Below are positions 1-8,358 of a DNA stretch of 64,000 bases, piece by piece. The notes under the pieces were generated by a model. That model saw only the letters and a list, made by a program, of their open reading frames with translations. It was not told where the DNA came from and ran no database searches. The stretch is taken from positions 4,155,001-4,219,000 of the forward strand of contig NZ_CP076128.1 in assembly GCF_018736065.1 (NCBI RefSeq), in the 5' to 3' direction. Position numbers and translations under genes: made by a program. The stretch is from Flammeovirga kamogawensis. Lineage in GTDB: Bacteria; Bacteroidota; Bacteroidia; Cytophagales; Flammeovirgaceae. The number at the start of each line of letters is the position of its first letter. Position 1 is the first letter of the stretch.

Positions 1-153
1 TCTTTCTAACAAAGGTAATTGGTATTCCTCCTCTAAAGCTCTAACGTGTTTAGTTACAGCAGGTTGTGAAATCCCTAAAACTTCAGAGGCTTTTGTAAAA
101 CTCTGACGTTGAACTACTTCGTAGAATACATGTAATCTGAAATGTGATTTCAT
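1..153 (-). CDS. LysR-family transcriptional regulator, N-terminal fragment (runs off the window)
   Basis: Only the first 51 codons lie in the window; the gene continues past base 1. They encode the winged helix-turn-helix of LysR-type regulators: FYEVVQRQSFTKASEVLGIS, then QPAVTKHVRALEEE as the recognition helix, ending in PLLER. This is the DNA-binding part of a family that normally has about 300 residues with a C-terminal effector domain, which cannot be seen here. The ATG at 151-153 is the only plausible start. The gene is divergent from the ArsC-like gene at 388, and a perfect dyad at 209-225 lies between them, so autoregulation or control of the neighbour is plausible (inference). Confidence 0.9.
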   Translation of the reverse strand, partial: MKSHFRLHVFYEVVQRQSFTKASEVLGISQPAVTKHVRALEEEYQLPLLER

Positions 154-208
154 TTTTTTTGCTTTAGGTTTGATTTTTCACTAAATTAATAGACGGAATG
201 AATTAAAT

Positions 209-225
209 ATACACTAGATGTGTAT
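209..225. promoter_or_regulatory. Operator-like dyad upstream of the LysR gene
   Basis: Perfect inverted repeat ATACAC-N5-GTGTAT, 56 bp upstream of the LysR start codon in the divergent intergenic region. LysR-type regulators commonly bind interrupted dyads of about this size near their own promoters. Binding by this regulator is inference. The rest of 154-387 shows no other gene. Confidence 0.4.
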
Positions 226-387
226 TAGTTGCTAACATTTTTCCACTATTAATAATCCAAAAAACGATACAGTATTAAAAAGTATGATAATTATCAATAA
301 TTCTTGATGATGAAGATTTCGATAATTGGAAGCATTTATTACTAAATTATGATATAATAATATACCTGTATCCAATAAACTACCACC

Positions 388-765
388 ATGTCACTATCAA
401 TAACTAAAAGACCTGTTATCCTTTATGACAGTTCTTGTCCGAAACAAAGTAAATTTGCAAATGATGTAAATTTAAAAATCACAGATCTAAGAGAGATTGA
501 AGTCAATGCTTGTCCACTATCAGAACGATTGCTTGTTGATATTCTCGAAAAAATGAGAGTAAAACCATCTTCTGTGTTGATTAATGAGAAGTCACCTTGG
601 TATAGATGCTTTTCAGATGATTTTTACGAAATGAGTGATGTTGTTCTAATCAGAACATTAGTCGATTTCCCCTCCTTGTTAAAAACACCAATTGTAATTC
701 TTGATGAACAGGTATTTGTTGATCCCAAAGAGGAGTATCTTCCAATAGAAGAATTTGCGTATTAA
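388..765 (+). CDS. ArsC/Spx-like thioredoxin-fold protein
   Basis: The 125-residue length and layout match the arsenate reductase (ArsC)/Spx family. An N-terminal beta strand runs into a Cys-containing loop (ILYDSSCPKQSKFA, Cys17), a middle helix resembles the family segment (LLVDILEKMRVKPSSVL), and LLKTPIVILDEQVFV near the end resembles the ArsC LLxRPIVV strand. The family Arg before the cis-Pro is replaced (KTP), and there is only one Cys in the active loop, so it is neither a Spx CxxC protein nor a canonical arsenate reductase. Substrate unknown. It is divergent from the LysR gene. The fold is fairly sure; the function is not assigned. Confidence 0.6.
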   Translation: MSLSITKRPVILYDSSCPKQSKFANDVNLKITDLREIEVNACPLSERLLVDILEKMRVKPSSVLINEKSPWYRCFSDDFYEMSDVVLIRTLVDFPSLLKTPIVILDEQVFVDPKEEYLPIEEFAY

Positions 766-821
766 TTTCTTTAGAAATAAGAGAAAAGGTATTATCTATA
801 CATTTATTAAAAAATAAGTAT

Positions 822-1946
822 ATGATAGTACCTTTTTTGTCTTTAGATAGTATTCATACTTCAATTAAAAAGGAAGTATTATCTGCAATTGAACAGGTTT
901 ATAATGCAAATGATTTTATTTTAGGTGAGAAGTTAACTGCGTTTGAGGAGCAATACGCCAAAGCAACAGGAGTAAATTATTGTGTAGGTGTTGGTAACGG
1001 CTTAGATGCACTAAAAATAGCATTATTAGCACTTGATATTAATAAGGGAGATGAGGTAATTATTCCAGCAAATACATTTTTTGCTACCTTACAAGCAGTA
1101 GTACTTGTTGGTGCTAAACCTATTCTAGTAGATGTAAATCAAAAAGATGGTTTAATAGACATTGATTTATTAAAAAAGAGCATAACCTCAAAAACAAAAG
1201 CAATACTACCTGTTCATATGTATGGTAATGTTGCAGATGTATTATCTATATTAAAATTGATTAAAGGGAAAGAAATTTACCTTATTGAAGATAACGCTCA
1301 AGCTCATCTTGCAACTCTTAAAAACCAATTTACAGGTAGTTTTGGTCATATTAATGCAACAAGTTTTTATCCAGGAAAAAATTTAGGAGCATTAGGTGAT
1401 GGTGGTGCAATAACTACAAATAGTAAGGAATTAGCAGATAAATGCAAAGCAATTAGAAATTATGGGTCTTCTGAAAAGTACTATTATGATGTATTAGGTG
1501 AAAATTCTAGATTAGATAATTTACAAGCAGCAGTATTATCGGTAAAGCTAAAATATTTACCAGAGTGGACATTGGAAAGAAAAAAAATAGCAGCAATTTA
1601 CGCAAAAGAATTATTAGGAATAGGGGATATCAGTATGTTTGAAATAGAGAATACTGTCGGGCATGTCTATCATTTATTTACAATATTGACAGAGCATAGA
1701 GATCAATTATCAGCGTTTTTAAAAGAAAAGAACATCCAAACTATAGTTCACTATCCTGTCCCAATCCACCTACAAAAATCTGTAGCAAATTTAGGGTACA
1801 AAAAAGGCGATTTTCCCGTTTCCGAAAAAATCGCCAATTCTATTTTGAGCCTACCCCTTTTTATTGGTCTTACTAATAAAGAACAAATGTATGTGGTAGC
1901 ACAAATTAAATTATTTTTTAGTGTGAATAACCTGCTTCACGCATAG
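822..1946 (+). CDS. DegT/DnrJ/EryC1/StrS-family sugar aminotransferase
   Basis: PLP-dependent aminotransferase of the family that aminates nucleotide-linked keto-sugars for surface polysaccharides or antibiotics. Visible marks are the N-terminal VGVGNGLDALKIALLAL substrate/cofactor loop, IEDNAQAH (PLP-binding Asp), and SFYPGKNLGALGDGGAITT, whose Lys is the Schiff-base lysine, followed by RNYGSSEKYYYDVLGENSRLD. At 374 residues it has full family length. No sugar-biosynthesis partners lie next to it, so the sugar substrate cannot be named. Its last 36 bp overlap the convergent DUF2490 gene on the other strand. Confidence 0.9.
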   Translation: MIVPFLSLDSIHTSIKKEVLSAIEQVYNANDFILGEKLTAFEEQYAKATGVNYCVGVGNGLDALKIALLALDINKGDEVIIPANTFFATLQAVVLVGAKPILVDVNQKDGLIDIDLLKKSITSKTKAILPVHMYGNVADVLSILKLIKGKEIYLIEDNAQAHLATLKNQFTGSFGHINATSFYPGKNLGALGDGGAITTNSKELADKCKAIRNYGSSEKYYYDVLGENSRLDNLQAAVLSVKLKYLPEWTLERKKIAAIYAKELLGIGDISMFEIENTVGHVYHLFTILTEHRDQLSAFLKEKNIQTIVHYPVPIHLQKSVANLGYKKGDFPVSEKIANSILSLPLFIGLTNKEQMYVVAQIKLFFSVNNLLHA

Positions 1947-2645
1947 TCTTAAAACATCTGCATGATGAACAGACCCTTGTTGGTTTTTAAAACTATCCTC
2001 TCTTATATATTGAGCTTCTAAAGCGAGGTTATCATTTAACTTTTTATTAATGACTGCATAGGCTCTATGTTTATTGACAAAAGCATTTGTAGACTTATCG
2101 TTAAAATTTATAAACATTTCACCCCCAATACCAAAAGTCCAAGAATTGATAGCTTTTCTTACCATGTAAGAATACCTAAGTCTATTTTTCTGATCCTTTT
2201 CTTTATTTTCTTCGCCTTGTATAGTAGTGGTTAAAAACTGCTCTTCAAACCTTGCTCTTTGAGTAAAATACCAAGATTTATTTCTACTTAGAAAATGTTT
2301 CCCGATTAAATCTTGGTTTGGACGTATTTCTGATACATTTGCTCCTTCTGAATCAAATACATAAAAATAACCAATCCCAAGTCTGATAGAAAAATTCTTG
2401 TTGATTTTATACTTTGCCCCTGAACGAGCTTGTACTCTATTTGCCGTTACATCAAACTGGTGCAAATAAGCAGCATCAGTATCAATACTCCATTTCTTAT
2501 TTAGCTTTATGGAATTAAAATAATGTAACCATAACCTTTTATCATCTGATATTTGAGCAAATGATAAGTCAGATATTAAGAAGCAATATATTGCTATCGA
2601 TATTTTTAAAAAATTTTTCAATGTTTGCCGCTTGTTATTTATCAC
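1911..2645 (-). CDS. DUF2490 family outer-membrane protein
   Basis: 244 residues with an N-terminal signal peptide (hydrophobic IAIYCFLISDLSFAQ, cleavage probably after the A of FAQ). The mature part begins SDDKRLWLHYFNSIKLNKKW, the hallmark of DUF2490, and alternates aromatic/polar strands as expected of a small beta-barrel (YKINKNFSIRLGIGYFYVF; RYSYMVRKAI). Its role is unknown in the family. The 3' end overlaps the aminotransferase gene antisense by 36 bp, so both C-termini are read from the same DNA. Confidence 0.8.
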   Translation of the reverse strand: MINNKRQTLKNFLKISIAIYCFLISDLSFAQISDDKRLWLHYFNSIKLNKKWSIDTDAAYLHQFDVTANRVQARSGAKYKINKNFSIRLGIGYFYVFDSEGANVSEIRPNQDLIGKHFLSRNKSWYFTQRARFEEQFLTTTIQGEENKEKDQKNRLRYSYMVRKAINSWTFGIGGEMFINFNDKSTNAFVNKHRAYAVINKKLNDNLALEAQYIREDSFKNQQGSVHHADVLRLCVKQVIHTKK

Positions 2646-2703
2646 ACATAAGTGTAAAGATACTAGAGAAGGGACATTATACTGTATTTATCAATAAATA
2701 ATA

Positions 2704-3354
2704 TTAGAAACTTTTACCAAAAGCAACACCAAAACTCCACGTATCGTATACATTTCCTTTAATATCATAAGAGAAGTTTGGAGAAATACACCATTCTCCA
2801 GGTAATTCAAATTCTTTTTCAATCATAAATTTACAAACAGCAAAGTTCTGGTTTTTTTCTAATTCAATACCCGGACCTACACCAATATTCCATCCTTCCA
2901 GCGGACTGTAGAATAACATTAAAGCGCCAACATATGCATATTCTCTTTCTAGTTCTTCAGTCCCTCCATGTTCTCCATTTCCCTCACCAGGAACTTCAAT
3001 CATGTACTGTGCTATTTCCATATCGTTAATTAATCCGATAGAGAATTTTTTAGAGATTCTAAATGTATAATCTAAGCCAAAACTAGGAACTAACAATCCT
3101 TCATGAGAAGAAATTTCTTGTGGAATAAATGTGTACCCTAAATAAAAAGCTACTTTATGTCTTCTCATTTTTTCATGTTCTCCTTCATTCTCAAGTCCTT
3201 CTATATGGTGATCTTTTTTTGTATAGTCGTCTTTATAGCTTTCTACATATTGGTTGTGATTTGCATTTTCTGTTGCTTCTTGAGCAAATACATTTGATGC
3301 TGATAAAGCTAAAATTGAACCTAGAATGAATAGTTGTACTTTTATTAATTTCAT
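2704..3354 (-). CDS. Secreted beta-barrel-like hypothetical protein
   Basis: 216 residues with signal peptide (LFILGSILALSASNVFAQ). After a charged, His/Glu-rich stretch (HHIEGLENEGEHEKMRRHK) come strand-like segments VAFYLGYTFIPQE, GLDYTFRISKKFSIGLIND, YVGALMLFYSPLEGWNIGVG and WSFGVAFGKSF. The terminal Phe suits an outer-membrane barrel inserted by BamA. I do not recognise a specific family. It lies 59 bp downstream of the DUF2490 gene on the same strand, so it is transcribed before the DUF2490 gene as read on the minus strand and may be co-transcribed with it. Confidence 0.65.
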   Translation of the reverse strand: MKLIKVQLFILGSILALSASNVFAQEATENANHNQYVESYKDDYTKKDHHIEGLENEGEHEKMRRHKVAFYLGYTFIPQEISSHEGLLVPSFGLDYTFRISKKFSIGLINDMEIAQYMIEVPGEGNGEHGGTEELEREYAYVGALMLFYSPLEGWNIGVGPGIELEKNQNFAVCKFMIEKEFELPGEWCISPNFSYDIKGNVYDTWSFGVAFGKSF

Positions 3355-3480
3355 ATCATTATTATTAAAATACCTTTTAAATTTCTCTGCAAATTATAGT
3401 TTAACTTTAAACTTTTTGAGTTATTTATGATAATGATATTTAACAATTTTTTATAAAATATAATACAGTATTTTTTGATA

Positions 3481-3514
3481 AAAAAAGAGGCTGTGTATTG
3501 TTAAATACACAGCC
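3481..3514 (-). terminator. Rho-independent terminator of the GH13 gene
   Basis: On the minus strand an 11-bp perfect stem (GGCTGTGTATT with AATACACAGCC, 4-nt loop) is followed by a T-rich tail, 28 bp after the stop codon of the GH13 gene. Confidence 0.85.
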
Positions 3515-3541
3515 CTAATAAATATATGAGTTAATTGATAC

Positions 3542-5539
3542 TTAGATCAATTTTCTAACTTCAATTATTAAACATTGTCCAGCTTCTAAAGTTGCAGACA
3601 TCCAATTTTCAACAAATTTATATTCTTTTTTACCTACAAAGTCCCAATATGCACCATTGTTAGTACCAGGAATATTTAGATAAAAATCTTGCGAATTGTT
3701 GTAATCTGTATTAGCAACTACAAGTAAAGAATGTTCTGGATGCCACGGATCAAAACGTTCAAAAGCAATTACACTCTCAAAGGCAGTTTCTGGGTAATGA
3801 ATTGTCATAGACTCCTCATTTCCACGTAAGTGGTTATTGTTCAATAACCAACCAAAGTGATTGTAAATGTTATTAATGTATTTTATATACCCAATTAAGT
3901 TATGATCGTTGTTCCAACGTAGAGCAGATTTATAGAATAAAGGTAATCTTTGTTGACTATAAAAATCTGTTTCTGATTGTAAGAAGTTTAATCCAGTATT
4001 AACAGGCCATTCTTCCAAAAGCTCAAAACCTTGATGTATAAAAGGAATAGAGTTAGGTAAGAACTTATTTAATACATAAGTTACTTTACAATGTGGTTCA
4101 CCACCACGCATCATTGCTCTAGGCGTATTGTGGGTTTCTGGAGTACCATAATAAGGTAAAGCAAGGTAATTATTAGAGTCTTCTACAATTCTTTGAATTC
4201 CTTGGCGCTTATCACGAGAAGTAACTCTCCATTCATGTCCCAGTACAGCATTAAAGCCAGCATTTCTACTTTTCTGAGTAACATCAAAGTTTTCTTCACA
4301 GAAAGCAAAATCTCTATCATTTTTACGGGCTCTATCAATAATCTCTTCCATAAGAGGTTGAGGTAATGCATGTCCCATATCAATCATTACGCCGTCAATA
4401 CCAAAAGATTGGTAGTGAGGTATAACACCGCTAATTTTATCCCAAAGAGGTCTATTTACGTGAGTTGGCTGAGCTAACTCAGGGTTGTAGTAACGTATTG
4501 TATCGTATGCTATGTAGTTATAATCATTTGGTTCATGATCATAAGGGAAATTGTACATACGTAAATAAGTAACATCCGACCAAGCTGGTTGAATATCATC
4601 TGGTGGCCAATCTGCAAAAGCACCAGGAATAATTAATTCGCCCTCATCTGTATAAGCTACAAATTTTCCTTCTTCAACTTTAATTTGTTCTGGAGTAGGT
4701 GGCTTTTTAAATAAAGAACGGTACTCTCTACTAGGTGCAAAGTGATACCCTCCACCATCAGGAATTTGCTTAATTGCAGCTAATTCATCTGCAGGGAATT
4801 CAGGACTATGGTATTCATGTGTTCTTTTTCTATCAATCCAATAGAACCATTCTGGATTTAATTTTACCCAATCTCCACCTAAAGAAGATGTACGCAAAAC
4901 AAACTCCATAATAACACGCATTCCCATCATATGAGCAGCCTCAACAAACGCTTCGAATTGCTCTTCTACCGTAAAAGGAATAAGCGGATCTGCTAAATTA
5001 GGATCAAGTTTATATTGATCTTTAATAGCATACGGAGAACCTAAATCACCTCTGTTACCATCTTCACCAATACTGGTAAGTGGTAGCATATATACAGTAT
5101 TACAACCTAAGTCTCTAATGTACTTAAGCATTGAAATACATTTTAATAATGTACCAGTCTCTCTAAAACCATTATCACTACTAGTAATATCCATTCTATT
5201 TCCAGAACCAACATGACCGTCGTTATCGTGATCGTAAGCAGTTGTTAAACGCGGAAATAAATTATAGAAATTAGAAACATAGGTCCAGTCACCACCGTAA
5301 CCATGTACTTCATTTCTTAATTGAGAAAGGGAATGATTATAGTTGACATTTCTATCTGTAGGAGCAGTGATTTCTTGAATCGACTCCTTAAAGAAGGTCA
5401 TTGGGTTTGTTTTTACTGGATAGGAAGCACCTTGCTCCTGACCTAGCCATAATGAAGGCACATAATAATCTCTAGTTTCTTTGGCTTCATTCGCTTCTAA
5501 GAAATCAAGGATTTTGAGTAGCTTTGAATCTTTTTTCAT
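3542..5539 (-). CDS. GH13 alpha-amylase-family protein with substituted active-site residues
   Basis: 665-residue cytoplasmic (no signal) TIM-barrel protein of the GH13 alpha-amylase clan. LGCNTVYMLPLTSIGEDGN and GDLGSPYAIKDQYKLDP resemble the start of the barrel in GlgE-like members. Region II reads GIDGVMIDMGHALP: the nucleophile Asp387 is kept but the family Arg two residues before it is Met385. Region III FCEENF keeps the acid (Glu416). Region IV reads PETHNTPRA where GH13 has ENHDTPR, so the transition-state Asp is Asn471. Region I reads MEFVLRTSS instead of DxVxNHTS (Glu212 for Asp, Thr for His). It may be an altered transglycosylase or a non-catalytic glucan binder. It is a single gene with its own terminator. 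Confidence 0.8.
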   Translation of the reverse strand: MKKDSKLLKILDFLEANEAKETRDYYVPSLWLGQEQGASYPVKTNPMTFFKESIQEITAPTDRNVNYNHSLSQLRNEVHGYGGDWTYVSNFYNLFPRLTTAYDHDNDGHVGSGNRMDITSSDNGFRETGTLLKCISMLKYIRDLGCNTVYMLPLTSIGEDGNRGDLGSPYAIKDQYKLDPNLADPLIPFTVEEQFEAFVEAAHMMGMRVIMEFVLRTSSLGGDWVKLNPEWFYWIDRKRTHEYHSPEFPADELAAIKQIPDGGGYHFAPSREYRSLFKKPPTPEQIKVEEGKFVAYTDEGELIIPGAFADWPPDDIQPAWSDVTYLRMYNFPYDHEPNDYNYIAYDTIRYYNPELAQPTHVNRPLWDKISGVIPHYQSFGIDGVMIDMGHALPQPLMEEIIDRARKNDRDFAFCEENFDVTQKSRNAGFNAVLGHEWRVTSRDKRQGIQRIVEDSNNYLALPYYGTPETHNTPRAMMRGGEPHCKVTYVLNKFLPNSIPFIHQGFELLEEWPVNTGLNFLQSETDFYSQQRLPLFYKSALRWNNDHNLIGYIKYINNIYNHFGWLLNNNHLRGNEESMTIHYPETAFESVIAFERFDPWHPEHSLLVVANTDYNNSQDFYLNIPGTNNGAYWDFVGKKEYKFVENWMSATLEAGQCLIIEVRKLI

Positions 5540-5635
5540 ACTTATTATTTCAAAACGTTTGTACTGAAATAGAACTTATATTCACTGTGTGTTTTCTAAT
5601 CTACAATTTTCTTAGTTAATTCACCGAACTAAAAA

Positions 5636-5663
5636 TGCATCATTTTGTTAACAAATGATTGCA
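5636..5663. promoter_or_regulatory. Operator-like dyad between the GH13 and histidine kinase genes
   Basis: Imperfect dyad TGCATCATTT / AAATGATTGCA (one inserted base) centred on TTGTTAACAA, itself a 10-bp palindrome. It lies about 97 bp upstream of the GH13 start in the 276-bp divergent region. It could be a regulator site for the GH13 gene; no binding protein can be named. Confidence 0.3.
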
Positions 5664-5815
5664 ACCCGTTTCGATCCATATTTTTAATTACATTTTTATG
5701 TTATTTGCAATAATTCGTAAAAAAAACTTAACAAGGTGGTCATTGGTAAAATTGCAATGTAACTTTGTGAGTAACTGAATATAATAGCCAATAATATTAA
5801 TATCATCTTTAAGTA

Positions 5816-8245
5816 TTGAATTCACAATCAAGATCTATATGGTGGGTAATTACCCTCACTACCTTTTGTTTCTTAATAATAGGATATAAAGTCTATGAAA
5901 ACGGCGGCAGTAACTCAAGAAAATTAGCTTTTGAGGTTACTAAAGAACGTGCTGTTAGATATGGAGAAACTATCGAATCTAGATTACAAACCTTATTAAG
6001 TGAAATGAGGTTGATAAGTAATACGATGCAAATTATTGCAGAAGATGAAGGTAATACAGATGAAGTCTTAGAAGGCCTTCTTGATAATACCGTAGTACAG
6101 TATACTAATATAGAATACATGTGGATGGTACTTGTTGATAGTAACTCTATAGATAATGCTTATTACAATCCTATTTTTTATGATAATGAATCTATGAATG
6201 CTGATGGTGAAATTAATCATGAAATTAAAAAAGGGCAATTAGATTGGAATGAGTTTTTCTTAAAAGAAAGAATATTAGCATCAAGAGAATCTTTTGTAAC
6301 GTTGCCAAAGCATATACAAAACGGTAGTAATAATTTATTTGCAGTACATGTAGTATTACCATTCTTTTCTGAAAATGATAAATTTATTGGTGCTGTTGGG
6401 TCTGCAATTCGCTTATCTTTCTTTCAAAATTTTATAAAAGATACAGATGGAGATGATCAAAGGTATGTATGTATTGCAGCTCCAAATGGTCAAATAGTAG
6501 GCTCTGTTAATCCTTCTGATATTGGTAAAAATGATGGTATTCCTGCATATTTATTTGCATCATTAAGAAACGATCAAAAAGTAAGTAGAATAGTAGAAAA
6601 TAGTGAAACAGACGAAAGCTACTATGAAATGTTATTTCCAATTAAAATTCAGGGAATGACAGAACCTTGGGTTATCACTACTAGAGTACCACTCGAAGCA
6701 GTTTTAAGAAGTTCAATCCAGTCTCGCAATTTTACAATGGCATTGGTTTTTCTTCTGTGGGTAATTATTACTTCATCATTAACATTTATGGTAAGTAAAT
6801 GGAAAAGTGAATTAGGACAACGTAAAATTGTTGTAGAAGAATATAAAAAAACCAACGAACTATTAAGAAATATATTAGACAACTCTGATCATATCATGAT
6901 GTATACTTTAGATCGTGATAAACGTTTATTGAGTTGTAATAATAAGTTCATGAAAATTACAGAAATGCTTACAGGCGTCAGGCTCGAAAAAGGAGTTTAC
7001 TTGTTGGATATTTTTGATAGTATAAAAGAGAACAATAAGAATATTTTTGAAAGAGAATATTTTGACCGTTGTATAAAAGGAGAAGACTTAGTAGTTGTCG
7101 ATAAATTTAAAGGTTATTATTTCGAACAGTTTTTTAATCCTTTTAGAAATACGCAAGGAGAGATTATAGGGGTAACAAGTTTCTTGGTTGATGTAACAGA
7201 ATTAAAAGATGCACAGAAACAATTGGAGGTGCATAAAAACCATTTAGAACTGTTAGTAGAGAAACGAACAAAACACATTGAACGTCAGAATGAGGCATTA
7301 AGAACGCAATCAGAAAAATTAAGAGTTGCACATGATGAAATTCGAGAATCTAATTTAACTCTAGAGCATAAAAATGATGAGATTGCATCAAAAAATATTG
7401 CTATGCATGATTCTTTAATGAAAACTGAAAGTGCATTATCTCAATTAAAAGAAATGCAAGATCAGTTGGTTAGTTCTGAGAAATTAGCCTCAATTGGGCA
7501 ATTAACGGCAGGTATTGCTCATGAAATTAATAACCCAATTAATTTTGTAGCAAATAATGTTCTTCCTCTAAAAGATGATATTGAAGATTTGATTCAAGCT
7601 TTTAATGAACTTAAGAAGTTTGTAAAAGAAGAAACGATAAATGAGATTGAAGAAAATTACGATGTTACGTTCGTAATTCAAGAAATAAATGACCTATTAA
7701 AAGGTGTTGAAGAAGGGGCAAATAGAACTACTCAAATTGTAATGGATTTGAAAACTTTTGCTAGAATGGATTCTGCTCAATTTAAAGAAGCAAATCTAGA
7801 AGAAGGTATTGATACTTCTCTTACACTTTTAAACAATAAACTTAAAAACAGAGTAGAAGTCCATAAAGACTATGGAAATATCCCATTGGTTAACTGTAAT
7901 GAGAGTAAGGTTAACCAAGTTTTTATGAACATTCTTAACAACGCAGAACAAGCAATTAAAGATGAAGGGAATTTATCTATAAAAACTTGGAGCGATGATA
8001 AAATGGTTTACATAAAAATTACTGACGATGGTGGTGGAATGGATAAAGAAACTGTAAATAAAATCTTTGATCCTTTCTTTACAACCAAACCAGTGGGGTT
8101 AGGTACAGGTTTAGGGATGTCAATTTCATTTGGTATCATCCAAGATCATAAAGGAGATATTAAAGTAGATTCTGAAGTAGGAAAAGGTACTTCATTCACA
8201 ATAATATTACCAATAATAGGACCTCAGAAAACAGAGGAACAATAA
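5816..8245 (+). CDS. Membrane sensor histidine kinase with periplasmic sensor and PAS domain
   Basis: 809 residues. TM1 is at about 8-24, an extracytoplasmic sensor domain (dCache-like, about 25-305) follows, then TM2 at about 306-326 (MALVFLLWVIITSSLTFMV). After it come a PAS-like domain (LLRNILDNSDHIMMYTLDRD to TSFLVDVTELKDAQ), a coiled coil, and a HisKA/HATPase core with LASIGQLTAGIAHEINNPIN (phospho-His), NILNNAEQAIKDEG (N box), DDGGGMD (G1) and GLGTGLGMSISFG (G2). The start is TTG; no in-frame ATG occurs before the sensor domain, and TM1 would be lost with the next one. No response regulator is adjacent, so it probably signals to an unlinked partner. Confidence 0.9.
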   Translation: MNSQSRSIWWVITLTTFCFLIIGYKVYENGGSNSRKLAFEVTKERAVRYGETIESRLQTLLSEMRLISNTMQIIAEDEGNTDEVLEGLLDNTVVQYTNIEYMWMVLVDSNSIDNAYYNPIFYDNESMNADGEINHEIKKGQLDWNEFFLKERILASRESFVTLPKHIQNGSNNLFAVHVVLPFFSENDKFIGAVGSAIRLSFFQNFIKDTDGDDQRYVCIAAPNGQIVGSVNPSDIGKNDGIPAYLFASLRNDQKVSRIVENSETDESYYEMLFPIKIQGMTEPWVITTRVPLEAVLRSSIQSRNFTMALVFLLWVIITSSLTFMVSKWKSELGQRKIVVEEYKKTNELLRNILDNSDHIMMYTLDRDKRLLSCNNKFMKITEMLTGVRLEKGVYLLDIFDSIKENNKNIFEREYFDRCIKGEDLVVVDKFKGYYFEQFFNPFRNTQGEIIGVTSFLVDVTELKDAQKQLEVHKNHLELLVEKRTKHIERQNEALRTQSEKLRVAHDEIRESNLTLEHKNDEIASKNIAMHDSLMKTESALSQLKEMQDQLVSSEKLASIGQLTAGIAHEINNPINFVANNVLPLKDDIEDLIQAFNELKKFVKEETINEIEENYDVTFVIQEINDLLKGVEEGANRTTQIVMDLKTFARMDSAQFKEANLEEGIDTSLTLLNNKLKNRVEVHKDYGNIPLVNCNESKVNQVFMNILNNAEQAIKDEGNLSIKTWSDDKMVYIKITDDGGGMDKETVNKIFDPFFTTKPVGLGTGLGMSISFGIIQDHKGDIKVDSEVGKGTSFTIILPIIGPQKTEEQ

Positions 8246-8301
8246 AAATGTTGATAACTTTCTGATTAAAATAGTAGAATCAGAAAGTTATCAACATTTT
8301 T
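8244..8301. terminator. Strong bidirectional-type terminator hairpin
   Basis: A perfect 24-bp inverted repeat (arms 8244-8267 and 8278-8301, 10-nt loop) flanked by A- and T-runs. It overlaps the stop codon of the histidine kinase gene. Confidence 0.9.
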
Positions 8302-8358
8302 GTATTTATAAACAAATCGGATTGTTTATATGTTAGTAAATTCTTTTTAGCCAAGAAT

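Noticed and set aside
4183-4383. Small minus-strand frame inside the GH13 gene
   Set aside because: Out-of-frame shadow of the GH13 coding region.
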